From positions 1 to 64,000 of the forward strand of contig DATMRF010000088.1 of the NCBI GenBank assembly GCA_035566435.1: a stretch of 64,000 bases of DNA, written 5' to 3'. Positions 33,792 through 42,756 of this stretch are shown here, in pieces. The position numbers and the translations under genes are program-made. Below the pieces are notes generated by a model. The model saw only the letters and a list, made by a program, of their open reading frames with translations. It was not told the origin of the DNA and did not search any database. Source of the DNA: DATMRF01 sp035566435 (GTDB taxonomy: Bacteria; Verrucomicrobiota; Verrucomicrobiia; Limisphaerales; UBA8199). Position 1 is the first letter of the stretch. Each line of letters starts with the position of its first letter.

Positions 33792-34568
33792 TCACTTTAT
33801 TTTCTCGTACACGCGCACGTAATCAACCTCCATGGCGGAGGGAAACACGGTCTTCTCGTTCGGCGCTCCCGGCCAATCGCCGCCCACCGCCAGATTCACC
33901 AGCACGTACATCTTCCCGTTGGGAATGGATTTGTCGGACCGAAACCGCTCCACCCCATCTACCTGCCACACGATGCGGTCCGGCGACCACTCGGCCGCGA
34001 ACTCATGAAATCCGTCGGAAAAATCCGGCCCGGTCCACGAGCCCCCCTCCGATTTGTGCTGTCTCTGTTCGTCGCGGAAATGGTGCGTCATATACACCTT
34101 GTTCGCCTCATGCCCGAGAATTTCCAGCACATCGATCTCCGGCGGCCAGCCTCGGGGCTCCGGTAACAGCCAAAAGGCGGGCCACATCCCTTTCCCTTTG
34201 GGCACCCGGCACCGAATTTCAAATCGCCCATATTGTTGACTGAACTTCCCATGGGTCGTCATCATTCCGGACGTGTAAGCCCGCTGCTTCCCGTCGTAGA
34301 GTCCCTCGCGTTTTTCCGCCTTGACGCGCAGCATTCCGCCTTGGACCTCGAAAGCGTCGTTTACGTAAGCTTGCAGCTCGTGGTTGCGCTCCCGGCCCAA
34401 CGGGTCGTTGGGATTCCACTTGTTGGTGTCCAATGAACCCCCTTTGAATTCGTCGGAGAACGTCAGCTTCCACCCAGGTCGCTCAACCACTCCCGCCCCA
34501 TACGCCGCTGAACAAGAAACCATGGCCATGACGACCAGGCGGTTTACCCGCCCTAAAGACATCTTCAT
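33792..34568 (-). CDS. Secreted glycoside hydrolase family 16
   Basis: 258 residues from the ATG at 34568 (MKMSLGRVNRLVV...), signal peptide ending near AAYGAG. The GH16 fold is clear: WKLTFSDEFKGGSLDTNKW, YTSGMMTTHGKFSQQYGRFEIRCRVPKGKGMWPAFWLLP, and the catalytic E-x-D-x-x-E as PPEIDVLEILG (nucleophile and acid/base Glu). HEFAAEWSPDRIVWQVDG and NLAVGGDWPG complete the domain. Family members cleave beta-1,3 or beta-1,3-1,4-glucans, agarans and others; specificity is not readable. Confidence 0.94.
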   Translation of the reverse strand: MKMSLGRVNRLVVMAMVSCSAAYGAGVVERPGWKLTFSDEFKGGSLDTNKWNPNDPLGRERNHELQAYVNDAFEVQGGMLRVKAEKREGLYDGKQRAYTSGMMTTHGKFSQQYGRFEIRCRVPKGKGMWPAFWLLPEPRGWPPEIDVLEILGHEANKVYMTHHFRDEQRQHKSEGGSWTGPDFSDGFHEFAAEWSPDRIVWQVDGVERFRSDKSIPNGKMYVLVNLAVGGDWPGAPNEKTVFPSAMEVDYVRVYEKIK

Positions 34569-34846
34569 AGACGCTTTCCATACCAACAGCCGCCAACCCT
34601 CGCAAGGCCGGGATACCACGGAGTCTCTCGCGCGGGCGCACCGACATTGGCGCCAAATGATAATCGGCTTGGCGCCTGCGTGCCCACTTCCGTGTCTGGC
34701 TGGTCCCGTTTCGTAAAGGCGATTACAAATCGGCGCTCCAGCCCAGTGACTCCGATTGTCCCGGCATTGCCAGGAAGTTCACTCCGTCGCCGTTACGCCG
34801 ATTCAAGCTTTCCATCAAGAGCCGATTTTGAAATAGTTCCGCGATT

Positions 34847-36259
34847 ATGGCCCAGACTAAGTACCTCACCGCGCCTATCAAGACCGACAAAATGCCCCCT
34901 GGCGTGCCGTACATCGTCTGGAATGAGGCGGCCGAACGCTTCAGCTACTACGGCATGAACTCCATCCTTGTGGTCTTCATGACGACCTATCTGCTGAACT
35001 CGCACCGTCAGCCCGATCTTATGAATGGGGCGCAAGCCGACGCGTGGTATCACACGTTTGTTTCCTGCCTCTATTTCCTTCCGATGTTCGGCGCGATTTT
35101 GGGAGATGCCGTGCTCGGAAAGTACCGCACGATCCTCTACTTATCGATCGTATATTGTTTCGGCCACCTTGCGCTGGCCATTGACCATACTCGCTTCGGC
35201 TTAGTTGTTGGCTTGGGGCTAATCGCCCTGGGCGCCGGCGGAATCAAGCCTTGTGTTAGCGCCAATGTGGGCGACCAGTTCGGCGCTTCCAATCAACACT
35301 TGCTCCCGCGGGTGTTTAGTTGGTTTTATTTCAGTATTAACTTCGGTTCCGCGTTTTCCACTCTTCTGATCCCCTGGCTTCTGGACCCATTCCAGGCGAC
35401 GGCGGACCAGGCGGCGAAGTGGCCTGGCTGGTGCGTCCGCGTGCTGGAACGCGTTCATGGACCGCATATCGCGTTCGGGACACCGGGCATCCTCATGTTG
35501 GTCGCCACGGTGATTTTCTGGCTCGGTCGCAAGAAATTTGTCCACCTGCCGCCGGCTGGCCTGCGGCGTTATGCGGATGAGATCCTGCAGCGCGAAAACC
35601 TGAGGGCCCTTGGCAACCTGCTCATCCTGGTGCCGTTTGTCGCGATCTTTTGGTCATTGTGGCAGCAGAATTTCTCTTCCTGGGTCCTGCAATCGGAACA
35701 CATGAACCGCCATCTCTTCGGTATCGACTGGAAGCCGGCTCAGGTTCAAACCGTCAACCCTATCTTCATTCTGATCATGTTGCCGTTGTTTTCCTATGCC
35801 GTGTATCCTGTCATCAGCAAGGTTTTTCAGTTAACGCCGCTTCGCAAGATAGGCATCGGATTGTTCATCACGGCCCTGGCTTTTTTAATTGTGGCCGGAA
35901 TCCAGCTCCGTATCGATGCCGGCTACACCCCGCACATCGGTTGGCAAATTCTTGCCTTTGTCGTTTTAACGGCAGCCGAGGTTATGGTTTCGGTGACGCA
36001 TCTTGAATTTGCGTACACGCAGGCACCAAAAAAATTGAAGTCATTGGTGATGTGCACGTACTTGGGCGCAGTTGCCCTGGGCAACGTTTTTACCGCGGCA
36101 GTGAATTTCCTAATCCAGAGCCCCGACGGCACCGTTAGGCTGAAGGGCGCGAGCTATTTCGTTTTCTTCGCGGCCGTCATGTTCGTCACCGCCCTCCTGT
36201 TTCTTTTCTTCGCGCGGTTTTATCGTGGCCGTACCTATATCCAGGACGAGGCCGCGTGA
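34847..36259 (+). CDS. POT-family proton-dependent oligopeptide transporter
   Basis: A 470-residue major-facilitator protein with ~12-14 membrane segments. The POT signature is the E-x-x-E-R-F-x-Y-Y-G motif in WNEAAERFSYYGMNSILVVFM near residue 28, followed by GALGDAVLGKYRTI-like (here GAILGDAVLGKYR) and FSWFYFSINFGSAFSTLL. It imports di- and tripeptides with protons. It lies divergently from GH16 and converges on an OPT transporter, giving a local group of peptide-uptake genes. Confidence 0.95.
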   Translation: MAQTKYLTAPIKTDKMPPGVPYIVWNEAAERFSYYGMNSILVVFMTTYLLNSHRQPDLMNGAQADAWYHTFVSCLYFLPMFGAILGDAVLGKYRTILYLSIVYCFGHLALAIDHTRFGLVVGLGLIALGAGGIKPCVSANVGDQFGASNQHLLPRVFSWFYFSINFGSAFSTLLIPWLLDPFQATADQAAKWPGWCVRVLERVHGPHIAFGTPGILMLVATVIFWLGRKKFVHLPPAGLRRYADEILQRENLRALGNLLILVPFVAIFWSLWQQNFSSWVLQSEHMNRHLFGIDWKPAQVQTVNPIFILIMLPLFSYAVYPVISKVFQLTPLRKIGIGLFITALAFLIVAGIQLRIDAGYTPHIGWQILAFVVLTAAEVMVSVTHLEFAYTQAPKKLKSLVMCTYLGAVALGNVFTAAVNFLIQSPDGTVRLKGASYFVFFAAVMFVTALLFLFFARFYRGRTYIQDEAA

Positions 36260-36336
36260 CGTCACAGGTCGGTCGTGACAACCGGCTACCCGGCTCTCCC
36301 CCTCGTGCGCGGAAGTCGCGTAAATCGTAATTCGCT

Positions 36337-38316
36337 TCATCCTCCAAACAGCTTCGTCACCATCTCGGGCCCGTTTTCGACGAAGATCAGAAACACCCCC
36401 ATCAGCGCGCCGCCGGCGATGATTCCCGACGCCACCGGGAAGGTAAAATCCTCGGCACTTTGGGGCGATGCCTTTTTCCAAATCCAGCCGCTGAACGCGC
36501 CCAGAAAGAACAACATGCTGTAGTACCAGTGAAACGTCCACGCCAGGCCTACGCCCGCCGCTGACGGAAGGTACTTTTGCTGCTTCGGAAACAGCAACGG
36601 CAGCACCGCCAGCACCACACCTGCTGCCAGGCCGATCTCGATGGCCGCGCGTTGAATCGTGTGCAGTTCTCCGATCCCCTTGTTCATCGTCCGCGCTACG
36701 GCGCTCCAGATCTGCGCCGATGGCGCCGGAAATTGGTCCGAACCAAGGTCCGAGGCCTTCCGAATGATGACGCTGAAAGCCAGCACGCTGACGAGTGTGC
36801 CGATGAAGATGCCCGAAAACTGCGCGATAAACTGCTTTCGCGGGTTCGCCCCCAACAGGTAACCGCTCTTGAGGTCCGTCAGCAGGTCCGCCGACGAAAT
36901 CGACGCGCCGGACACAATGTTGGCGCTCATCAATGTCGTTGTGGCGCTGCCTGGATGAACCGTCCCGACAATCATCTGCGTCAATTGACTGATCGGGCTC
37001 AGCGGCGTTGTGTCGGTTTCGCCGGTCACACGGCACGCCACCAGTGCCAGAATGAACGATAACACGAGCGCCAGCGCTGCCACCCAATACGGAATGTTGA
37101 ACGTCAGTTTGGCCAGGCAAGCAAGCACCACCAGGGAGACCACCTGCCCGATCAGAAACCATTGCGTCGGTGCCTCTAGCGCGTCCATGGGGTCCTCTCC
37201 GTGCCCGCCTCGCCTAAACAAGTTGCCTAAGTTGCGGAAGGCTCGCAGCGAAGTTCTCCATTGAAACAGAAAGCTCAAAATCCCGGAGCTGACCATGCAT
37301 GCCACACCGCCCCAGAGAGTCCACGGCACCACGTTGCGGAAGCCGCCTTCCGTGGAAATATATCCGTGATGCTGAAGGATCGGCACATATACCGCCCAGC
37401 ACAATGTGCCGCTGACCAGCATGCTCAGGCACACGCGCATCCCGGAGATCGCGCCCGCTGCCACGAAAATCGCGTCCCAGGAGAACACGGCTGTCCGCCC
37501 CTTCCAGAGCGCGAAGGCTTCCTTTCCGACCAGCAACCTTTGGACCTTATTAATCAGCGCGCCGCTGGACCACTCCGCTAGGTGCGTCGCCCCGTGAAAC
37601 CATTTCTTCACCAACCCATCGACGACCTCAAGGCCCCCAGCCCAGAAGTTATCCAACGCCGCCAGGAGGCCAGCCAGTCCGAGCGCTTTGGCCGCGCGCA
37701 TCCCTTTTCGGCCGTGCGAATGCAGCGCCTTCAAAGTCTCGGCCGCAGCCACACCACTGGGAAATCGCAGTTGCTCGATATTGATCATCTGCCGCTTCAT
37801 CGGAATCGCCATCGTCACCCCCAAAACCGCCATGAAAAACACCCAGACCATCGTCAGCCCCAGCGGCAGCGGCGCGCCTGTGATCAGGATGTACGCTGGA
37901 AAGGCCGAAACCAGCGTCGTCCCGGTCGAATACCCCGCCGCACTGGCGGTCGATTGCATGCAATTGTTCTCCAGAATCGTCATCTTCGTCTTCGCGATCC
38001 CCATCCCGTGCAGGCTCGTCCAGATCGCGTAAGACAAAATGCAAGCCGTGATGGCGACCCCGAAACCCCAGCCGGATTTCAACCCGATGTAAAGATTGGT
38101 CAGCGAAAGCACTCCCCCCAAAATCGAGCCCATGATTACCGCCCGCCAGGTGAGCTGGGGCATGCTGTCCCCCCGGCCCTTGTACACCTTCTCCAGCCAT
38201 TGGCGTTCTATTTCCTCCGGCGTCCCCTCAAAGCCATCAACGTAAAGCTTGAAATCTTCCGAGTTTTCGGCGGGCGTTTCCGGCGTCCCGTCCGTTGGGG
38301 TCGATTCATGACTCAT
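36337..38316 (-). CDS. OPT-family oligopeptide transporter (second type)
   Basis: 659 residues from the ATG at 38316 (MSHESTPTDGTPE...); longer frames start in repeat-rich DNA. After an ~75-residue acidic, soluble N-terminus come ~14-16 membrane segments. OPT features are LTNLYIGLKSGWGFGVAITACILSY, MQSTASAAGYSTGTTLVSAFPAYIL and NIEQLRFPSGVAAAETLKALH, then GASISSADLLTDLKSGYLLGANPRKQ. It is distantly related to the OPT at 22015-23850 but of different length and subfamily. Confidence 0.92.
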   Translation of the reverse strand: MSHESTPTDGTPETPAENSEDFKLYVDGFEGTPEEIERQWLEKVYKGRGDSMPQLTWRAVIMGSILGGVLSLTNLYIGLKSGWGFGVAITACILSYAIWTSLHGMGIAKTKMTILENNCMQSTASAAGYSTGTTLVSAFPAYILITGAPLPLGLTMVWVFFMAVLGVTMAIPMKRQMINIEQLRFPSGVAAAETLKALHSHGRKGMRAAKALGLAGLLAALDNFWAGGLEVVDGLVKKWFHGATHLAEWSSGALINKVQRLLVGKEAFALWKGRTAVFSWDAIFVAAGAISGMRVCLSMLVSGTLCWAVYVPILQHHGYISTEGGFRNVVPWTLWGGVACMVSSGILSFLFQWRTSLRAFRNLGNLFRRGGHGEDPMDALEAPTQWFLIGQVVSLVVLACLAKLTFNIPYWVAALALVLSFILALVACRVTGETDTTPLSPISQLTQMIVGTVHPGSATTTLMSANIVSGASISSADLLTDLKSGYLLGANPRKQFIAQFSGIFIGTLVSVLAFSVIIRKASDLGSDQFPAPSAQIWSAVARTMNKGIGELHTIQRAAIEIGLAAGVVLAVLPLLFPKQQKYLPSAAGVGLAWTFHWYYSMLFFLGAFSGWIWKKASPQSAEDFTFPVASGIIAGGALMGVFLIFVENGPEMVTKLFGG

Positions 38317-38647
38317 ACGTGTCTGGGGCGGATTGTCACGTGCCACCCACCATTGAGCGAGGCTTTTTTTCGGCGAAGCGACTCTTACGCCAACGCCATC
38401 AAATCGTCCTCCTCCTCCTCCGCTCGTAATCATCCTCCTCCTCGTCGTCCTCGTAATCGTAACCGATCCGTTTGCTTCGTCTTCTTTTCAGCTTGATTAC
38501 CTGGACGACGATCACCACGACCAGGCCAAGCACCTGATAACCTGACAACTTGATAACCTGACAACTTGAAAACTTGATAACCCGAGAACCTTCCGCCCTG
38601 ACACCCCTCCCTCTTGCCAATCTCGCGTCGTAGCGCACATTGAACGC
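38317..38647. repeat. 331-nt intergenic region with TCC/TCG-rich low-complexity tract and octamer array
   Basis: No gene is supported. 38400-38470 is a low-complexity TCCTCCTCC/TCGTCCTCGTAATCG tract that resembles 62840-62880. An octamer array follows at 38533-38590. Open frames of 76-97 codons cross it on the minus strand, but they translate the repeats (for example a DDEEEDD/RRRRR tail) and overlap nothing conserved. The OPT promoter is expected near 38320-38390. Confidence 0.65.
38533..38590 (+). repeat. Octamer array (CCTGATAA family)
   Basis: CCTGATAA, CCTGACAA, CTTGATAA, CCTGACAA, CTTGAAAA, CTTGATAA, CCCGAGAA: seven octamers in one orientation. It is the same family as the inverted pair at 4649-4680 and 4761-4803, 34 kb away. 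Confidence 0.92.
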
Positions 38648-39709
38648 GTGGCCGGAACACCCTTATCGCCGCGTGGCCGGGGCGCAGTGACCAACCCGCC
38701 CAACCGCTTCGAGCGCATCTCGCTCGAACGCGACGCCGACTGGAACCCGGAAGACGACCCCGCGCCGAAGACCCAGTTCCTGCGCGACCTCTCGCAGAGC
38801 ATCATCAGCTACAACGACAGCCCGGACCTTCCCTTCAACGCGAGCCTCAACCCGTACCGCGGCTGCGAGCACGGCTGCTCCTATTGCTACGCCCGCAACA
38901 CCCATGAGTACCTGGGCTTTTCCGCCGGCCTCGATTTCGAGAGCAAAATCATGGTCAAGGAAAATGCACCCGAGCTGCTCCGCCGCGAGCTGTCATCGCC
39001 TAAGTGGAAACCGCAAACACTGGCCATGAGCGGCGTCACCGACTGCTACCAACCCGTCGAACGCCGGCTGCAGTTGACCCGCAAGTGCCTCGGCGTATTG
39101 GCTGAGTTCCGTAACCCGGTCAGCATCATCACGAAGAACTACCTGGTGACCCGCGATCTCGACCTGTTGCGTGAGTTGGCCGCACACCAGGCCGTGGTCG
39201 TGCACCTTTCCATCAACTCCCTCGATAGCGAACTCGCCCGCCTGCTCGAACCACGCGCCGCGTCGCCGAAATTGCGCCTGGCAGCCGTGGAGGCTTTGGC
39301 CAAGGCTGGCGTGCCGGTGGGCGTGTTGGTAGCCCCGGTCATCCCTGCGCTCAACGACCACGAAATCCCCTCCGTCCTCGCGGCGGCCAAAGCCGTGGGA
39401 GCCGGTTGGGCCTACACCGAAGTCCTGCGACTGCCGCTAAAGGTCGCGCCGATCTTTGAGCAATGGCTCGACCGGAACGTTCCGGGGAAAAAGGACAAAG
39501 TGCTCGGTCGTATCCGAGCCATCCGTGGCGGTAAACTGAACGACCCCCGCTTCGGCTCCCGCATGCGCGGCGAAGGCATTTTCGCCGACCAGATTTCCCA
39601 AATGTTCCACGTCGCCCGCCGCAAAGTGGGCCTGCCCGAAGACGGCCCCGAGCTCTCCACCGCCGCCTTCCGCCGGCCCGCCGGCTCGCAGTTGGCGCTG
39701 GGGCTTTAA
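38648..39709 (+). CDS. Radical SAM protein of the PA0069/SplB-like family
   Basis: 353 residues, GTG start at 38648. The family pattern is NPYRGCEHGCSYCYARNTHEYLGF with the radical SAM cysteines C-x3-C-x2-C near residues 80-87, then AMSGVTDCYQPVERRLQLTRKCL, ITKNYLVTRDLDLL and APVIPALNDHEIP. These proteins are related to spore photoproduct lyase in the fold, but their substrate is not established. No ribosome binding site is obvious; the start follows the repeat-rich gap. Confidence 0.92.
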   Translation: MAGTPLSPRGRGAVTNPPNRFERISLERDADWNPEDDPAPKTQFLRDLSQSIISYNDSPDLPFNASLNPYRGCEHGCSYCYARNTHEYLGFSAGLDFESKIMVKENAPELLRRELSSPKWKPQTLAMSGVTDCYQPVERRLQLTRKCLGVLAEFRNPVSIITKNYLVTRDLDLLRELAAHQAVVVHLSINSLDSELARLLEPRAASPKLRLAAVEALAKAGVPVGVLVAPVIPALNDHEIPSVLAAAKAVGAGWAYTEVLRLPLKVAPIFEQWLDRNVPGKKDKVLGRIRAIRGGKLNDPRFGSRMRGEGIFADQISQMFHVARRKVGLPEDGPELSTAAFRRPAGSQLALGL

Positions 39710-39779
39710 CCTATCCGCATTAGCTCTGGCTTGGTCGATGAACTGCCGGACGCCAGCCAGCGCGAGTTGGCCCGAAGGG

Positions 39780-39828
39780 GTAGCGCAGATTTTTAAACTG
39801 CTGTATCGCCGATTTTCAATCGCTAGGC
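39780..39828. mobile_element. MITE-like element 1, partial copy B
   Basis: The left half only: GTAGCGCAGATTTTTAAAC, CTGCTGTATCGC, CGATTTTCAATCG. This corresponds to the left end and first inner hairpin of the copies at 31437-31551 and 59224-59340. The right end is missing. It lies in the gap behind the radical SAM gene. Confidence 0.7.
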
Positions 39829-39869
39829 CGTCGTCTGCTTGTGGATCGCGAGTACGGTACAGCGGTCCC

Positions 39870-40169
39870 TCACCTGTCCCCCGCTCCAGCTCCCACATAC
39901 AAGGTCCGCAGGAACTTGTCTAACTGACCCTCGTCCGCCGACCTAAACTCCAGTTCGTGCTGCAAAACGTGGGCCAGTGTGTCGACTACGTCCAGCTCGG
40001 GCGAACCGGCAGTGGCGATGACCAGGCAATCTGAGCTTTCGAAGACGGGCAATGCTCGGTACCTCCAGGCCCAATGTCTTGGGACGCATCGGAGCAATTC
40101 CAGCGTGAACTTGACCGTCGTGAGGTCAATCCTTTCGCCTCCAGAGCCCATGAATTCTTCAAGCCGCAT
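39870..40169 (-). CDS. Stand-alone GspE N-terminal (MshEN)-like domain protein
   Basis: A 99-residue protein whose centre, WRYRALPVFESSDCLVIATAGSPELDVVDTLAHVLQHELEFRSADEGQLDKFLRTLY, matches the pattern of type II secretion/type IV pilus ATPase N-terminal domains (LPV...LVVA...P...D.L......E...A.E..ID..L...Y). These domains bind c-di-GMP or partner proteins when attached to an ATPase. Here no ATPase part follows: the frame stops. It could be a free regulatory domain or a remnant. It lies 27 nt downstream of the GNAT gene. Confidence 0.62.
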   Translation of the reverse strand: MRLEEFMGSGGERIDLTTVKFTLELLRCVPRHWAWRYRALPVFESSDCLVIATAGSPELDVVDTLAHVLQHELEFRSADEGQLDKFLRTLYVGAGAGDR

Positions 40170-40196
40170 ATAGTCATGAGCTGGGCGCCACCGTGC

Positions 40197-40682
40197 TCAC
40201 AGCAACAGCTCAAAGAATACGACATCCAGCCAGCGGTCAAACTTCCGGCCCACCTGCGAAAACTGGCCGACCCGCGAAAAGTCGAACGACTCCAGCAGCC
40301 CGATGCTCGCGGTCGACTCGCTGCAACACCCGCCTACGATTACGTGGTGTCCAAGCGCCCGCGCCCGACTCAGGAGCTCTCTCATTATCGCCCGCCCAAT
40401 GCCTCGGCGATGATAATCCTGGTGGATGTAAACAGATACCTCGACGGTTTGGGCGTAAGCCGCGCGGCTGCGGAATGGACCCAACGCTCCCCAGCCGACG
40501 ACTGACTCCGAAAGCTCCGCTACGACTACGGGATGAGCTTCCGGCCGGCCCTCAAGCCATTTGAGACGCTCGTCTAGGCTGACCGGCTGCGTAATGAAGG
40601 TCGCCGTGGAATGGGTCACGTAATGGTTCAGGATGTCGTTAATCGCTGGGGCGTCAGCTTGCGTCGCGGTGCGGATTCTCAT
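40197..40682 (-). CDS. GNAT acetyltransferase, phosphinothricin-acetyltransferase-like
   Basis: 161 residues from the ATG at 40682 (an ATG at 40691 is equally possible). Sequence: MRIRTATQADAPAINDILNHYV...TATFITQPVSLDERLKWLEGR, VVGWGALGPFRSRAAYAQTVEVSVYI, then the acetyl-CoA loop HQDYHRRGIGRAIMRELL (Q/R-x-x-G-x-G/A) and GFxRVGQ-like SFDFSRVGQFSQVGRKFDRWLDV. PAT/Bar-like GNATs N-acetylate amino-acid-like molecules such as phosphinothricin or methionine sulfone. The natural substrate is unknown. Confidence 0.9.
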   Translation of the reverse strand: MRIRTATQADAPAINDILNHYVTHSTATFITQPVSLDERLKWLEGRPEAHPVVVAELSESVVGWGALGPFRSRAAYAQTVEVSVYIHQDYHRRGIGRAIMRELLSRARALGHHVIVGGCCSESTASIGLLESFDFSRVGQFSQVGRKFDRWLDVVFFELLL

Positions 40683-40900
40683 CGCATTCATTCCGTTCTC
40701 AAACGCGAGCATTGTCACGAGCCTATGGTCCGCGGTCAACGCCGCTATCGGCCCCAATTCCCTTTGCCGAAGGGTCTTTGCTTCCTTCTTCTTTCTGGAT
40801 GGGCATCCAGCCCGAATTCCTTTGGCTAAGATCGCGACTCGTGAGATATTGGAAGACACCAGAATGCGGTTAACTAGCAGCACCCAACCGAAAGAGGGTT

Positions 40901-41326
40901 ATGAAACTCAAAATAAGCCGAACAGATGTCTGGGCCGCCCCGCTCGAAGATCGGCCCGGCGGACTGGCCGACAAACTCGCTTCGCTGGCTGAAGCCGGCG
41001 CGAACCTGGAGTTCATCATCGCGCGCCGCACGCCGGAACGCTCGGGTCAAGGCGTGGTATTCGTCACACCACTCAAAGGAGCCAAGCAAGTGAAGGCCGC
41101 GGAGGCCGCCGGCTTCTCCAGAACCGCGAGCCTCCACTCACTGCGGGTCGAAGGCGCCGACAGGAGAGGTGAGGGCGCCAAGCTGGTCCGGGGTTTGGCC
41201 GACGCCGGCATCAACCTTCGCGGCCTCTCCGCCGCGGCTTTTGGCAAACGCTTCGTTTCCTTTCTAGCTCTCGACTCCGCCCACGATGCCGCAAGAGCCG
41301 CCGCGGTCTTGAAGAAATTGGCTTAG
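40901..41326 (+). CDS. Double ACT-domain protein
   Basis: A 141-residue protein with two ACT-like halves: KISRTDVWAAPLEDRPGGLADKLASLAEAGANLEFIIAR (residues ~4-42) and a second half starting near SLHSLRVEGADRRGEGAKLVRGLADAGINLRGLSA. The 'D-R-P-G-G-L' ligand turn is clear in the first half. Such stand-alone proteins probably sense amino acids. It resembles the protein at 733-1188 in layout, not in sequence. It is divergent from the GNAT gene. Confidence 0.82.
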   Translation: MKLKISRTDVWAAPLEDRPGGLADKLASLAEAGANLEFIIARRTPERSGQGVVFVTPLKGAKQVKAAEAAGFSRTASLHSLRVEGADRRGEGAKLVRGLADAGINLRGLSAAAFGKRFVSFLALDSAHDAARAAAVLKKLA

Positions 41327-41334
41327 CTCCATTC

Positions 41335-41950
41335 TCACTCTTTAGGGTAGCCCGCCGCTTGGGCGAGGATGATCCGTTGCTCGGGCCTGAGCTTGAAGAC
41401 CGCGAGCAGCGGCGCGCGGTCCAAATCGTGCACCACCGTCGCCAGGCCTTCGGAAGCGCAATACAAATACACATTCTGGCTGATATAACCCGTATCTACA
41501 TCGGCATAAAACGAACGACCCTCCGGTTTAGCTTTCCTCAGCCGGGAAAGATCGGCGACGAAAAGCAGCGTCACCGGCGCATTCGTTGCAAACGCCTGCC
41601 CCCCCGGTCTTGCCGCGGAGGTCTGGGTTCAGGACGAGTTTGAGGCGGTGAGGCTTGGGCTCGTAAAGGTAAAGCCCCGCCGACAAAGCGACATAACTGT
41701 CCACCTCCTGTGAATTCATCGCCGACGGCGCCGTCCGTCCGCCCGTCTCGGGACGATTAACGCCGAAAGCCGCCCATAGCAGATTTCCCAGCACCGGCGG
41801 AGACAGTTTGTCCGGCTTGAACTCCCGTACCGTGCGGCGTTGGCGAAGCGTCTCCATGAGTGGCTTGCCGCCGTCGGTCTTGGGAGGCGGCAGGGGAATC
41901 GTCTTCACTTCCTCGGCCCCTGCCACTAGGCCGCTCAAGGCGATCAACAT
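41335..41950 (-). pseudogene. Nitroreductase-family protein interrupted by a frameshift
   Basis: Two frames together make one SagB/nitroreductase-like protein. The first (from an ATG at 41950, possibly 42073) reads MLIALSGLVAGAEEVKT..LRQRRTVREFKPDKLSPPVLGNLLWAAFGVNRPETGGRTAPSAMNSQEV (quoted in part) to PDLRGKTGG. The second, entered after a C7 run at 41599-41605, reads AFATNAPVTLLFVADLSRL...DTGYISQNVYLYCASEGLATVVHDLDRAPL..AAGYPKE. One base fewer in the run restores the frame. It may be a sequencing error, a decayed gene or a phase-variable one. A signal-like N-terminus suggests export. Confidence 0.82.
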
Positions 41951-41977
41951 TGCGAACCAGTTGCGTAGGATCTCGCA

Positions 41978-42010
41978 AGGTAGGGTGCGCTGTCCCCAGC
42001 GCGCCGCCCC
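41978..42010. repeat. Dispersed hairpin repeat (GGTAGGGTG family)
   Basis: GGTAGGGTGCGC, TGTCCCCAGCGCGCCGC: one unit of the family also at 33231-33300 and 57605-57712. It lies just upstream of the preferred start of the nitroreductase. The longer frame would translate it as PGAARWGQRTLP, which argues for the downstream start. Confidence 0.7.
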
Positions 42011-42090
42011 AGGCGCAATGCGAACCCTCGGATTTACGCTCCAACTGATTTTCCGGTAGGTGCTTTGTCTCATGGTTTGCCTTTTTGTGT

Positions 42091-42756
42091 TTAGGAGAGA
42101 AGCACGATCCAGAACAAATGTCGCAGGTGAATCAGCAGCGCCCACCACCAGGCTAAAAGCACTCCACCGCGCAAAAAGAAATAGACCGACAAAAAACCGC
42201 CTGCGACCCGGAACACCAGTAAGCCCACTAGCATCAGCGGCGGGATGGGCTCCGGCGCCGCGCGGTTCTTCATCGCGAACACAAATAACCCGAACAAAAC
42301 GGTCAAGACCACGGCCAGCTCCACCCGCTGAAACAACCGCAGCAGCCACGCAAACGGCGCGAACACCAGGAAAAGTTGCGCAAACCCCAGGCTGAAGAGT
42401 GTCATCGCCACCCACTGCGGAACGTTGGCGGGATAATCCTCGGGCGTGCGGACGCGCAGAGCGGGGTCCAACAGCAACTCAAGCAGAATCGCGGTGACGA
42501 TACCGAGCACGGTCGCCCACGTCCAGGTTCCGGGCGCAAGGTCGAGCGCAAAGACGGGCCGCCGGCTATACTTCGTGTGCCAGGCAAAAACGAACGCCCA
42601 AAGTACTGTGCCTCCAAGAAACACTAGCGCTTCCAGATACCAGGTCGGGTAATGCAGTTGCGGAGCTTGCATCAGCCGCGGATAACAGGCCACCGAAGTG
42701 CACAGCGCCGCCACCGTTGCTGATTTGATGACCTCGGGTTGCCCAAGCGCGCGCAT
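42091..42756 (-). CDS. Polytopic membrane protein, CPBP-like topology
   Basis: A 221-residue, very hydrophobic protein with about six membrane segments, e.g. WYLEALVFLGGTVLWAFVF, TVLGIVTAILLELLL, FSLGFAQLFLVFAPFAWLL, VVLTVLFGLFVFAM and LLIHLRHLFWIVLL. The layout recalls CPBP (CAAX protease-like) proteins, but the catalytic E-E-x-x-x-R motif is absent at the corresponding helix (GFAQLFLVF), so proteolysis is unlikely. It lies 17-140 nt upstream of the nitroreductase on the same strand, possibly in one transcript. The function is unknown. Confidence 0.65.
   Translation of the reverse strand: MRALGQPEVIKSATVAALCTSVACYPRLMQAPQLHYPTWYLEALVFLGGTVLWAFVFAWHTKYSRRPVFALDLAPGTWTWATVLGIVTAILLELLLDPALRVRTPEDYPANVPQWVAMTLFSLGFAQLFLVFAPFAWLLRLFQRVELAVVLTVLFGLFVFAMKNRAAPEPIPPLMLVGLLVFRVAGGFLSVYFFLRGGVLLAWWWALLIHLRHLFWIVLLS

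Noticed and set aside
38399..38660. Minus-strand frames of 76-97 codons with acidic and Arg-rich tails
   Set aside because: They translate the octamer array and the TCC/TCG low-complexity tract; no independent support.
42091..42756. Active CPBP intramembrane protease
   Set aside because: The topology is similar, but the E-E-x-x-x-R catalytic motif is missing, so only 'membrane protein' is claimed.
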